Assembly: GCA_021399435.1 (NCBI GenBank)
Contig: JAJTUP010000080.1
Coordinates: 62,001 to 126,000 of the forward strand
Length of the DNA stretch: 64,000 bases
DNA from: Diaporthe sp. PMI_573
Lineage: Eukaryota; Ascomycota; Sordariomycetes; Diaporthales; Diaporthaceae
Direction of reading: 5' to 3'
Made by a program: the position numbers and the translations under genes. The notes under the pieces are model-generated. The model ran no database searches. It saw only the letters and a program-made list of their open reading frames with translations, and had not been told where the DNA came from. Positions 22,451 through 33,446 of the stretch are shown here, piece after piece (the first letter of the stretch is position 1; each line of letters begins with the position of its first letter).

Positions 22451-22536
22451 TCTAGGTTGACTGGTATTGTTAGGTAGCTGGTTAGTTAGCCTTATCCTGG
22501 TCGTCCTTGTTTTAGTCGTAGCTGAGTTCCTGGCCT

Positions 22537-24240
22537 AGTATTCTTTAAGGAGTTGTTTATAACTAGTAAGGTTTTTGGTTGGTTCCTATATATTCTTGCT
22601 AGTGTCGTATCCTTTTTATTTAATAAGGTATTCTATTATTCCTTGATGTTGTTGTGAGTTAATGATGTTTTTTACTTCGTATTCTTTATTATACTCGTTG
22701 ACTGTCTTAATCTATGTCTTGAGTTTCGTGTTTTCTGGTGCTGGTTCTAAGAGTGAAATATGAAAAACTAGGTGTTGTTTTATTCCCTGAGGTAGTGAAA
22801 GTTTGTAGTTGGTGTTTGAAAGTTTCTTTGAGATTTTAAATAGTCTAATCTTTTTATAATTAAGCTTGTTACTAGGGTGCTTGGTTTTGATGTTTCGTTA
22901 GAGAAGGTAGACTTTATCTCCCTTCTTAAGAATTAGTCCCTTAATTCTTTTCTAATTTACATATTTAGTTATTCGTTCTTGTATAAAAGAAAGTTCTTCT
23001 TAAATATCCTTCTAGATTTATCTAATTCTTGTTACTTTTCGTTCTGCTAATTCTGCTAGTGTGTTATCTAGTAATGATTCGTAGTAAGCCTTGGGCTTAT
23101 ATCCATAGACTATAAAGAAAGGTGACTATCTAGTCGTGCTGGTTGTTGTGTTGTTGTAGGTAAACTATGCTAATAGTAGTAGTTCAACCTAGTTATCTTG
23201 TAATTAGTTAGTATAGTATTAAAGATATTATTCCACAATCTAATTAATTCGTTCTATTTATCTATCTATCTATAGGTATATTGTAGTTGAGAGCTTGTGT
23301 TTTACTCTAAGTTGTTTTATTAGTAACTTCTAGAAGTTTGATATAAATAGTTTATCTCTATCTAATATAATTTCATATAGTATCCCATGATTACTTATAA
23401 CGATTTATAAGAATATATATACAAGTTCTTCTACTATACTAGCTTCCTTGTATAGTATAAAGTATACTCTAAAGGTTGGTGGATCGAATGGGAGTCAGGT
23501 AGCAGTAGGGTGCACTGAGGTCTTGTTGGGACGCTTGAGAATGGTTTGAACAACTTTGCATTGAATTCGAGTGGGCTTCTGTCAGCCCTCCTCACAGTCC
23601 CTCCGACATGACCTCAACCCTGGGCACGCTGCGGTTGGCTCTGGTGCAGGAATGGAGGGGCCGGAAAATTTGGCCCCCAGACCCACCATCTTTGGCTTCA
23701 AACAGCCAGCCAACCCTAACCCTGACAGTAACCAAACTAAATACAGATAAACTTCAGAAATCAGGCTATCTAACAAACTAGGTTACATGCTTTTTGGGTA
23801 AGAAATAAGGGGAATGCAGAGGTTCGAAGTTAGGGTCTTAAAACAGCCCAAAAAATCGGCTCACGGCCACCAAACTCATCTGCCAGCGCGCACGCCACTA
23901 GCAAAAAGTCTAGGGTAACTCCTTCCGTGAAGTCTAGGGTAACTCCCTACGTGCAGCGCCCACACCTAAATGAGCGTTTCCGTTTAACATATACATACTT
24001 ACTTAGTCTACAAACTACTACTAAGATACTATTAAATAGTACTTTAGTTAAGGGCTCTCGTAAGAGAGGTAGCTTAATAATAAAGTCTAGACTAATAGAT
24101 AACTATATAGTTATAGGTACTAGTAGGGGCTTTAAAAGTCTATATAGTTTATACCTAGCTATCTTGTTTTTATTATAAGAGTTGTATTACCTAATAATTT
24201 CTTCTATTCTCTATCTAAAATTTAGAATCTAGTAAGTTCA
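22537..24240 (-). pseudogene. Integrase plus C-terminal chromodomain of the retrotransposon
   Basis: The minus-strand translation reads a Gypsy integrase core: a VVVCRLSKY block corresponding to ILVVVDRLTK near 24000-24040, then a block including KQLRVKHKLSTT near 23290 and the following ERIN segment. The tail is chromodomain-like (22537-22699: EYEVKNIINS, then KGYDTSKN and EPTKNL blocks). In the family the chromodomain steers integration toward histone-marked heterochromatin. There are many TAG/TAA stops at former Trp/Gln positions, and the core is split by Repeat A (23468-23989). Confidence 0.85.
23468..23989 (+). repeat. Repeat A, copy 2, inserted in the integrase
   Basis: 522 bp beginning TCTAAAGGTTGG and ending CCGTTTAACA, flanked on both sides by TATAC (23463-23467 and 23990-23994). 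This is a clean 5-bp target-site duplication. Integrase reading continues across the insertion when it is removed. Confidence 0.92.
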
Positions 24241-25950
24241 CTAGATTCTCTTAACTATTACTGATATGCCTTGGTATCCATATACTAGGGCTTTATGTAT
24301 TCCCTTAATTAAGTTATCTTGTTCTTTAGAATTAGTAGGTGTTTCCTTAGGTATAGTGTTAACTCTAAACATAGCGTTAAGTTCTTAGTTAAGTATAAGG
24401 CTCCCGTCTTCTTAAGTTCTAAAGATTGTTTATTTAGTAGGGAATTCCTTATTCTAGTAGTCGGGTTGCTTACTAAGAGTGTTTACTTAAGTGTTCTTAA
24501 TTCCATCTATGTATATAACCTTAATGTTAAACTATGAGAGGAATTCTACATATCTAACCTGTCTTTTGTTAAGTTGCTTGGTTATAGTAAAGGTTATTAG
24601 GTTCTTGTAATCTATATAGAGCTTGATCTGTTTCTTAGCTCTAATAAGGTAGTATTACTATTCTTAAAAAATATATACTATTGTTATGAATTCTTTATCT
24701 GGTATAGTATAGCGGGTTTCTAGTTTATTAAACTTCCTACTAAAGTTTACAATAATGTGTACTCGTTCTTGGTCATCGTGCTAGGTAAGTTCTCTACCTG
24801 CCACGTCGTCTAAGGCGTCTGTGTGTATCTTAAACTCTTTATTAGAGTCTGCTTCTTCGAGCACTGGGTTCTTAGTAACCCTATCCTTAATTTCATCAAA
24901 TACTTATTAGGTCTCTTTTATCTATTCAAATATCCATTCCTTTTTAGTAAGATTTATAAGGGGCTTGTAAATACTGTTATAGTTCTGGATAAACTACCTA
25001 TAGAAGTTAGCATAGCCTAGAAATGCTCTGATATCTTTAATGTATGTTAGTATTGGCCATTCCTTAATTACTTAGACCTTGTCTTTTTATATCTTAATAA
25101 GTCTGGGTTTAATGGTGTATCCAAGATAGTTAACTTTCTAAACGTAGAAAAAGCTTTTCTCAGGTTCTACTAGGAGATTTATATCCTAAAGCTTCTAAAG
25201 TACTAGCTTGACGTATTCTTTATATTCTTTAAGGGTTTGTAAGAAGATAAGGATATTATCTAGATAGGTAATAATAATAATATCGAGGTATTTATATAAG
25301 ACCTAATTAATCATTTCCTGGAATAATGCAGGTATATTAGTTAATCTAAATAGTATGACCATATATTTATAGTGTCTATAGTATATTCAAAATACTGTTT
25401 TCCATTCTTCTCCTTTCTTTATTTAGATAAGGTTATAGGCTCCTTTAAGATCGAGGGCTATAAACTATTATACTTCTTATAGTTAGTCTCATAGTTCTTT
25501 GATAAAGGGTAGAGGGTACTGATTCTTAATGGTAATATTGTTAAGTTGTTAGTAGTCTATATAAAGTCGTGGCTTGCTGTTTTTCTTAGGTATGAACAAG
25601 ATTAGGTATCCTGCTAGTAATCTCGAAGATTAAATATATTCTTTTTTAAGGTTTTCGTTAAGGTACTCCTTGAGTACCTTGAGTTTTTCTTTATCAAGTC
25701 TATAGATTTTGTAAAACTTTGGTGTCTCTCCTTCTTATATGGGGATCTCGTGGTCCTATTAACTATGTTCGGGGATTCCTGTATCAAGTTCCTCCTAAAA
25801 TACTTTCCTAAATTCGTGGTATTCTCTTAATATCTATTTAAATCTTCCTAGTATACTTTATTCCCTATACTAATATAGGTAGAAAAGATATTGCTTTGTC
25901 TCCTATTCGTGAATAGTGCTGTGTATTAATTGACTTCGGCCTTTTCTTGA
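24241..25950 (-). pseudogene. Reverse transcriptase / RNase H region of the retrotransposon
   Basis: Minus-strand frames contain degraded RT blocks. Examples are ISFLGYANFYR-like and IYKPLINLTKK-like sequences (about 24950-25060), typical of the RT-RNase H junction of Gypsy Pol, followed by an RNase H stretch with a Thr-Asp-Ala motif near 24800. Stops are frequent. The YxDD active site was not resolved with confidence. Confidence 0.75.
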
Positions 25951-26109
25951 GGTCTTTAAGTAGTCTAATTCTTCTCTGTTTTTCTAAAGCTGAGTCCCTT
26001 CTTGACTACTTCTAGAGGTATTCGTGGGTTTGTTTAAGCACGTTTCTTTGCTATCCTTAGTAACTAAACTCTATCCTGTATTGTTAATTATAACCTTCTT
26101 CTAGAGAAT

Positions 26110-26560
26110 AGTATTATCTTAAAAGATCTGGCTAGTGGTCTAATTAATTCGGGGATTTATGGCCCTTAGCCATGGAAGTCCTAAGATTAGTTTATACTAT
26201 ACTATATCCGTGATATCTAGAGTCATGGAAGTTTCATGTCCTTGGATTAAGATAGGTAGATAATTAGTCTCTATATTGATTACTCTATTTCCATATCCTA
26301 CTTCTGTGCCTTCTATAGTACTGAGTCTATAGGGGTTTTCCTTCTAATGTTATGGAATCTCGTCCTTGTTAATGATTCCTAGTAATATAAAGTTACCCTG
26401 AGCACTACTATCTAACAGTACGCTATATATTTTTCCGTTGATTTCTACTCTTAGTAGAATGTATATGTAGTTGCTTGTTTATGTTGTATATAGGGACCGT
26501 TGGTTTATGATTGACTGTTGTCCCCTTATAGGTAATCGTTATCTTTTCCCGATTCTCGCT
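26110..26560 (-). pseudogene. Aspartic protease region of the retrotransposon
   Basis: On the minus strand: YSVLLDSSAQGNFI (active-site Asp-Ser-x-Ala, family DSGA) near 26410, and about 70 residues on LILGLPWLRAINPRIN near 26170, the usual second block of Gypsy proteases. Stop codons intervene. Confidence 0.8.
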
Positions 26561-27549
26561 AGGTCTTGATCTGGGTTCTTGCAGTATGTTGTTTCCTTGA
26601 TTAGTCATAGTGCTAGCTCATTAGCTTGTGTTCCCTATAAATGGGGTATCCTGGTGATCTGTAGTCCTGGGGTTGTTGTCTACCACATAGGTATTCTAAG
26701 GGTAGCTGGGGGTTTAGAATGAAAAGGGTGTAGGCTTTCTCTTTATAATATTCGCTAGGTTTCTAGTAGTAGAGCTTATCTTCCTCGTATACCCTGGTGA
26801 TAGGTCCTTCGCTAAAGTGTTGGGGAAATAGGTTGAACTTGGCTTTCTCCCTAAAGTAAGTATGGTAGAGATTCTAGACATAGGAGGCCCAGGAGACCTC
26901 CTTGTGTTCCGGGTGTCCTGGCTATAGGCGTGGTTCGTCACCCGTTCTATACTTCTTAGGCAGCTGGTTAAGTTCCTGCATTGCTTATGTTAACTAGACT
27001 CCTGTAATAGTGATCCTGGTAGTACTGGTATCTGGAGTGATGGGGATGCTATGTCCTAGGTATCTTTCGGGGTTCTTATTAGGGTTTTCGGTAGGGTCTT
27101 CTCGTATATTGTTCTGTTATTATTAGGCATTGTTCTAGGAGTTGTTTACTCCTACATACTCGTTGCTTGAACAATCTAAGTCGCTGTTGTTTATTACTAT
27201 ATTATATAGTAATCCTCGTCTTCCTATTACTAACTATCTTTCCTATCAAGGTTTCTTGGGAAACTATCTAGAGGCTTCTTTCTCTGAGAGGTATAGTACA
27301 TACTAATTGTTAAAATAGAAGGTCTAGTTAAGGGTTCCGTGTTATTCGTTAGCGTCTACTACTTGCTCTAAGTTAGGTAGGTGGTTATCTAGATTCTTAG
27401 GTTTCTACTTATTAGGGTGGATTAGACATTCTATATAAAGGTTAGGTTGATATATGTAGTTTGTTCTACCTTCCGGGTGGACTAGGCATTGCTCGTTAAG
27501 TGAGTAGCTATATTACTAGTATAGTTCTTGTTATTGAGTTATATTAACC

Positions 27550-28529
27550 TGTTGTCGTCCTTCGGGGACTAGCTTCTATTGTTTTTTAGGTTGGTAGTAT
27601 TCCCTTGTAAAGTATCTAGGCTTTCCATAGTTATAGCATTCTTTATTAGTTAGTTTTCATTACACCGCGTTGAGTTCCATAGGGCTTGAATGGGTTCTGC
27701 TAGCTATGCTATTGTATCCCTGCTAGTGTTGGGGTTGATGGTTGTTATGGAAGCTACCACTGTATTAGTACTTCCTTTCTATGTTTAGCTAGTTCCGAGG
27801 CTTCCACGAGTTATTAGGTATCTTGTACTGTTGTTCCTACCTTTGTTCGAAGAGGTGGTTATCAATATGTATAGCTATAGATATGTATTTAGTAAAGTTA
27901 TCAGGTTAGTCCAGCTTAGCAATTTCGTCTTTAATATCCTCCTTAAGTCCTTCGTAGAACTAGCTTATAAGTATATCCTCTCCCTAACTAATATGGGTGG
28001 TGAGTTGTTTGAAGTAGGCTGTATAGGTTGATGTTGACCTAGTCTATCTAAGCTGTATGAGCTACCTTTTAGTAGTCCTGTCTTTGTCGGGATCTCTAAA
28101 AATATCCTTGAGAGCTTGCTTAAAGTAGTTGAAGGTTTTAAAGATTTTTTTAATATTATTATCCTAGTCTTTCTCGTTATTCTCTAGATAATCCCTTAGG
28201 GTTAGTTTAAACTATATAAGTATGTTTCCTTTAAGGCAATGTCTAGTAAAGATGATCTTGTTATAATAGGTTTCAAACTAGAGGTAGTTATACTTAAAGT
28301 AGGCATAATACTGCATGAGGAACCCTTAAAGGGTTCCCTTATCTCCCTTATAGGGGCTGGGCTTGTCTATCTTAAAAGCCTTGGCCTGCTAGAGGGTATG
28401 GAGATATATGATCTCCTGCTAGAGTTGGCTAATCTGATTACCTATTTCCTTAATAGGGTTAGCCTTAGTCTGGGCAACCTAGGAGGTAGTAGGAGTCTAA
28501 GGTACTATTATGTCGTTAATATTATATAG
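27550..28529 (-). pseudogene. Gag of the retrotransposon
   Basis: The minus-strand translation contains the Ty3-gag-like segment SQFYEGLKEDIKDEIAKLD near 27940, preceded by an AYFKQL block. A degenerate zinc knuckle (CYNYGKPRYFTREYY) lies near 27600-27642, where the second Cys, the His and the third Cys have become Tyr. Many TAG stops are present. Confidence 0.82.
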
Positions 28530-28569
28530 TTAGTAACTACGTAACCATACTAAACAAGAGTCATCAAAA

Positions 28570-29045
28570 TATAATAATCATACTAAACCTTTATAGGGTT
28601 TAGTAGATAACCTATAGGGTTTATGTTAGTAATATAGCGTAGAGGTAATACTTGACTATATAGTATAAGACATAATAATTCTTCGAGTATAATTACTAGC
28701 TATAAGGCTATCTAGTTGTTAGACTAAATACTTAAATTAATGACTAAAGAGTCTGTTCTATAAAAGCTATCTACTGTGGTAATAACCATGTCCTTATATA
28801 TTCTAACTCTTTAGTTAGCTTGATGAAATTAATGGTAATTCCGTTAACTTAGTATTGCCTTGATGGAATTAATGTCGAGTTTATCGATTCGTCTCCCCTA
28901 GGTAGGTCCTGACCCTAACCCTGGCCTTAGCGTGCCCTGCTGACTTTGCCCTTAAGTACCTGCAGGGTTGCGTCATAGCATCTAATTCTGATTGCCGGGG
29001 TTATCGAAACGGGTCCCCTGGGTGCCATCGTGTTGGTTCATAACA
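28570..29045 (-). repeat. LTR (right copy; 5' LTR of the minus-strand element)
   Basis: Counterpart of 20995-21470. It ends at TTCATAACA and is followed by the ATAGG duplication. It carries more AT-directed transitions than the left LTR. Confidence 0.93.
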
Positions 29046-29395
29046 ATAGGGAGGCCGGAAAATTCGGCCCTCGGACCCACTATCTTTGGCTTTAAATAAC
29101 CAGCCAACCCTAACCCTGACAGTAACCAAACTAAATACAGATAAACTTCAGAAATCAGGCTATCTAATGAACTAGGTTACATGCTTTTTGGGTAAGAAAT
29201 AAGGGGAATGCAGAGGTTCGAAGTTAGGGTCTTACAATAGCCCAAAAAATCGACTCACGGCCACCAAACTCATCTGCCGGCGCGCACGCCACATAGGCAC
29301 TTAGCCGAAAAAGTGTCAAGTCTAGGGTAACTCCCTACGTGAAGTCTAGGGTAACCCCTTACGTGCAGCGCCCACACAAGCGTTTCCGTTTAACA
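29046..29395 (+). repeat. Repeat A, copy 1, right part
   Basis: Starts with the duplicated ATAGG, continues GAGGCCGGAAAATTCGGCC and ends CCGTTTAACA at 29395. It is then followed by ATAGG (29396-29400), matching the left flank at 20801-20805. Joining it to 20806-20994 recreates the uninterrupted sequence seen in copy 3. Confidence 0.92.
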
Positions 29396-29515
29396 ATAGG
29401 TATACCTATTAATAATATATAATATATAAAGTATTAGGATTAATAAGGGAGTACTAAATACTTTTTAAATTATAGATAAGATCTTTAAAAGTAATAACAT
29501 ATTTATAGATATAGA
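29396..29515. mobile_element. RIP-degraded remnant (right part)
   Basis: AT-rich continuation of 20230-20805, separated from it by the nested insertions and opening with the ATAGG duplication. Confidence 0.5.
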
Positions 29516-30034
29516 TCTGAAGGTTAGTGCCTTCAGCAGTGTGTGTGTGGCAGGGTCGCAGCAGGGTGCCTGGAGGCGAGTTGGGACGATTGAGAGTGGT
29601 TCGGACAACTTTGCATTAAATTTGAGTGGGCTTCTGTCAGCCCTCCTCACAGTCCCTCCGACATTATCTCACCCGCGGGCACGCGTGGGTTGGCTCTGGT
29701 GCGCAGATAGGGAGGCCGGAAAATTCGGCCCTCAGACCCACTATCTTTGGCTTTAAATAACCAGCCAACCCTAACCCTGACAGTAACCAAACTAAATACA
29801 GATAAACTTCAGAAATCAGGCTATCTAATAAACTAGGTTACATGCTTTTTGGGTAAGAAATAAGGGTAATGCAGAGGTACGAAGTTAGGGTCTTAAAACA
29901 GCCCAAAAAATCGACTCACGGCCACCAAACTCATCTGCCGGCGTGCACGCCCCATGGGCACTTAGAGAAAATCCAGTGCCAAGTCTAGGGTAACTCTCTG
30001 CGTGCAGCGCCCATACAAGCGTTTCCGTTTAACA
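29516..30034 (+). repeat. Repeat A, copy 3
   Basis: 519 bp, TCTGAAGGTTAGTG to CCGTTTAACA, uninterrupted. The first 150 bp are more diverged than in copies 1 and 2. Its flanks (ATAGA and GGATT) do not match, so it has no visible target duplication; it may have recombined or been truncated. Confidence 0.88.
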
Positions 30035-31658
30035 GGATTAAAAATATTAGGTTCGCAATTTCGCTGTATTTGTGACCGAAAATTCTTCAATTAGGAAACG
30101 GGAGGGCTGGCCGTGGCCAAGATCACTCCCCGGTCAAGAATTTAATTGATCAGATCAGTAATTTTGGAAAACCAACACCAACTTGTGGTAGGATCCAGTG
30201 AGATACCTGCAATGGAAATGTCCCCGGTGAAGTATTTAACGCACAGGGCTGGGCGTGACTGGCAGTGCCCTCCCTACTTCCATTCCTGGCTTAGTACATC
30301 GCATCACCTGGATATGTTGTTAGATACCTTTTATGTGCGCATAGAGCCTAAACAGGGCCGCATTATCCTCTGGGCGCCAGCTTATATCAAGTCCAAGTTT
30401 AGGTAGATGGTGTTCTGCTGAGGCAGGGTGTGAGAATACGGCAACGTCGGGGCACGACGTATGTCAAAAGCACGTAGATGCGGCTACGTTGGCTGGGATA
30501 AGCAGAACAATTTATTGGCAGACACCATCAATGGGTAATAGGACACGAGCTTTAAATTGTAAGGGCCTAGAAGGAGTCATCATCGACGCCAATTTCGACC
30601 AAAAAGACGTGAAGGGGATTGCTATATGGACAAGCCCAAGATATGGCGGCAAGCTTCGCCGGATGTCTAACCTAGGCCGCATTTTTGGACAGGTTGAAGT
30701 AGAACGCGTTCGAGGAGGTATAAGAGCAGTCTTCATGCGACCGCGCAGATCTTCATCCACTTCTGTCAAAGCCGGGGCAGAGACTTGCTGCATGGAAATA
30801 TCGACGGGCAGTTTTGCCATCCCATGGCCAGAAGATGATAGCGGTTACCAAGTTGGGGATCGGTACTACAATGGACCAGGGTCGAAGATGGATTGGAGAA
30901 GGAGGAAGGTGAAGGAGAGGATTCAATGATAAAGAAACTGCGTGCTTCGGCCTCACAAGTATAGCTGCTGCACCAGTCCTTTTTGATTTTCGAGTAATCG
31001 GAGAGCTCTCTGAGAACTATGAGGTGTCGAGAAGAGGAAGCAGAGCAGTACATTCGAGGAGCGAAGCCCTTAAGGACTGATATGATCTATGAGCAGATAG
31101 AGGCTAAACGAGGCGAGACAGATAGGGTACACAAGCAGATCAGGGTCGAGTCAGCCACAGACATCGGTCTTGTTATCCACGACCCAGCCCGCTGCCGGCC
31201 TAGCTATCGTTGGAAAAAGAAATATTTATTTATGATATCGACGAAGAGCCCTTTTGGGGTGCCCCTCGTATTGAGATGCCGATGTGGGACGGTCGGTTCT
31301 CCGGCACGTCTCTCACCACGATTTCAGCATGGGTATTTCTTTTTACTGCGATTAGTCTAATAACTTCTCTTAGAGGTGCTGCCAAGCTATATCGTAGATC
31401 TTGCAATCTGTACAGTATTCTATAAACTTCCCTTGCGTTTAACTAACGCCAAAGTACTTAAAGACCTCTTTTTGAATAACTTGGTCCTTCCTTCGGCCGA
31501 GCAGTGTGCCTCGCAATCTTGTAGGTATCGCACATGTATATAAAGTTGTGACATGTTGACGTATCGCTTGGTGGGAGAGAAGTTCCCACAATGTCCATCA
31601 TATACCCGTCGCTATAACAAAAGAAACAAGTGTTCCGCGCCGTCCAGGCTCATATTCA
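30035..31658. other. Region beyond the repeat block, no recognised gene
   Basis: The longest frame is 30489-30929 (+, 146 codons): Arg/Gly-rich with no family recognised. Frames at 31019-31425 overlap in two phases. They may be remnants of a gene, but I cannot name one. Confidence 0.35.
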
Positions 31659-32543
31659 CTAGTCTTTCCTCCCGGCCGCCGCCAGCAGTCTCTTCTTCTC
31701 GAGAGCTTCCTTCTCGGCCAGCATATTCTTCTTCCATTCCTCTGCATCCTCCTCGACTCCCTTCTCCGGGCTGCTGAAGATGGTCACGCAGTAGTTCTCG
31801 AGGTCGGCCCCGCTCAGCATTTTTACCTCCGAGACGCTGCCCAAACAGCCTGGCCAGCCGCGTCGCCTCTTCTGGCTGACGCAAATCTATGATTGATCTT
31901 GTCTCCCTGAATTGTTTTTTTGAAGATCTATGGATGTTAGCTGGATGTCGCGTTTTGGAAGAACATACTCGTCCTCTCGGGGAGATGCAGGTTATTAGCC
32001 TCGTGCCTTTCAATACTTACGTATTGTTTCACCGCCTTTATGCTCTTCTTCTCTCATTCGGCAAGATCAGAGATGAAATAATAAAAATTGATCTCGTATA
32101 TAGATCTGCTCAAATTTCTTACAGTGCTGGTCACCATTACAAACCATCATGTGGAAAACCTAGACGGTTTGGTTTTCTGAGAGGCCTCCCTGATCTGCTA
32201 AAAGCCTGGATGACACTCTGCAACCTCCCTGGCCGCGCGGAACACGGCCCGTCTGCTTAGACCTCCATTCCAGTCTACCGACATGATTCTTAACGCCCTC
32301 TGTGTAGATATCACAGAGTTCATCAGCCGTAATCTTGATCATTGCGTCGGTACAGCCAGGTAGTGCATTCGCACAATCGTGACACATGAAGTCGCTAAGG
32401 AAGAGAACCAATTGAAAGTCGCTGTTGGGCTTGCCGTCTAGTAAGCAATCAACGCTGGGGCCCGGCACCATCTCGAGCTTTGAAACATATCCCTGGGCCT
32501 CGATCCCTGACTGCGTCGCCTCATCTGAGTAGGGCAGAGACAT
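31659..32543 (-). pseudogene. Possible broken gene of unknown function
   Basis: Two coding-looking minus-strand stretches. The 5' one (32543-32160, 127 codons from an internal ATG) is acidic with several Cys. The 3' one (about 31844-31659) is a Lys/Glu-rich helical tail ending in TAG. The roughly 320 bp between them are AT-rich with stops and could be a long intron or decay. No family is recognised, and the join is not supported. Confidence 0.25.
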
Positions 32544-33167
32544 GTGGGCTACCACCTCGATCATGTCGGATGGAATTTCCGTAAAGATAGAATCGACTCC
32601 ACTCTTTTCATCATGCGCAAGAGGAATGCTCGAGACTATCATTGCATCAAATATCTCGTTACATCCCCAGTTACTAGAAGGAAGATGAAAAAAGCACGTA
32701 CGAAAGTACAGGAAAGTACGCCCAACAACTTTTGTAAGCACGGTTCTGGATCGTACAGCGCCAAAATTAAAATACATAATATGTAAATGTCTGTAGTGAA
32801 ACAATACACAAGAGTGGAAATTTAACTATTTTGGATCCTAAGCCAGGTCTCATATTGCAATATAAAAAGGTAACTGCAAGAACAATCTGGCGTGGACCTA
32901 TGCAAGGCTGGACGAAGTGGCTGTGGCCAAAACGCTGCTTGTTCCCTCGTAAATCTCCTGCTGTTCCTTAAGGTAGTCTATATTATGGGATGTCCCCTCC
33001 AACCGGGCCTCTCTAGCGGCAACATTATCATCTAGGTTCAGATTCGACTCCAACATAGTTCCTAGATTTATCGAGTGACTGATTCCCTAGACCTGATGAC
33101 AAAACATCCAGATTACAGTAAAACGTCCAGGTGTACAAAATGAAACAGCGGCGTCAGCACCGGTGTT
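32544..33167. other. Gap without recognised gene
   Basis: AT-leaning sequence with only short frames in all phases. Confidence 0.4.
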
Positions 33168-33446
33168 GTGCAGGTCGGAGCTCCCAAGGTCTGGGGCAAA
33201 GCTTTCGCAGCGCTCAAGAAGGCCATTGAGCACGTTTGGAAGATTTTAAAGGACAAGGTACATAAAATGTACCCTGATCTATGGAAGAAAACAAGAAACA
33301 AGGCTAATATTGCTTATTTTACACAATGTGGAAAGTCGGCGTGGTGGGCAATTGACCAAGTAGTCATTGACAAGCTTATTATTAGAAGCATGCCTGATAC
33401 GCTGCAAGCTTGCAGTGCTGCACATGGTTCATATACACGGTCTTAA
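33168..33446 (+). pseudogene. Tc1/mariner-type transposase C-terminal relic
   Basis: A 92-codon frame contains AIEHVWKILKDKVHKMYPDLW, resembling the NPIENxWxxLK region of Tc1/mariner DDE transposases. IIRSMPDTLQAC follows about 50 residues later, resembling the conserved SMPxRxQAVI C-terminus. No upstream catalytic region or terminal repeats were found. Confidence 0.6.

Larger units (their letters stand above)
20995..29045 (-). mobile_element. Gypsy-type chromovirus LTR retrotransposon, RIP-inactivated
   Basis: Complete 8,051-bp element bounded by two 476-bp LTRs and a 5-bp target duplication ATAGG (20990-20994 and 29046-29050). On the coding (minus) strand the LTRs start TGTTATGAACC and end ATTACA, the canonical TG..CA. 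Order on the minus strand: gag with degenerate CCHC knuckle, aspartic protease, reverse transcriptase/RNase H, integrase, chromodomain. This is the Ty3/Gypsy order with a chromodomain tail. Every coding part has many in-frame stops, largely TAG/TAA where Trp or Gln is expected, as RIP produces. A 522-bp Repeat A copy interrupts the integrase. It is almost certainly dead. Confidence 0.93.

Noticed and set aside
23712..23726. CCCTAACCCTGA in the Repeat A copies (also near 21346 in the LTR), resembling telomere repeats
   Set aside because: Only about one and a half units, present at the same place in every copy of a dispersed repeat; not a telomeric array.
20230..30034. Small frames of 60-96 codons throughout the AT-rich block
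   Set aside because: They are pieces of RIP-mutated retroelement read in arbitrary phases; conserved domains appear only in the stop-containing gag-pol and antisense frames.
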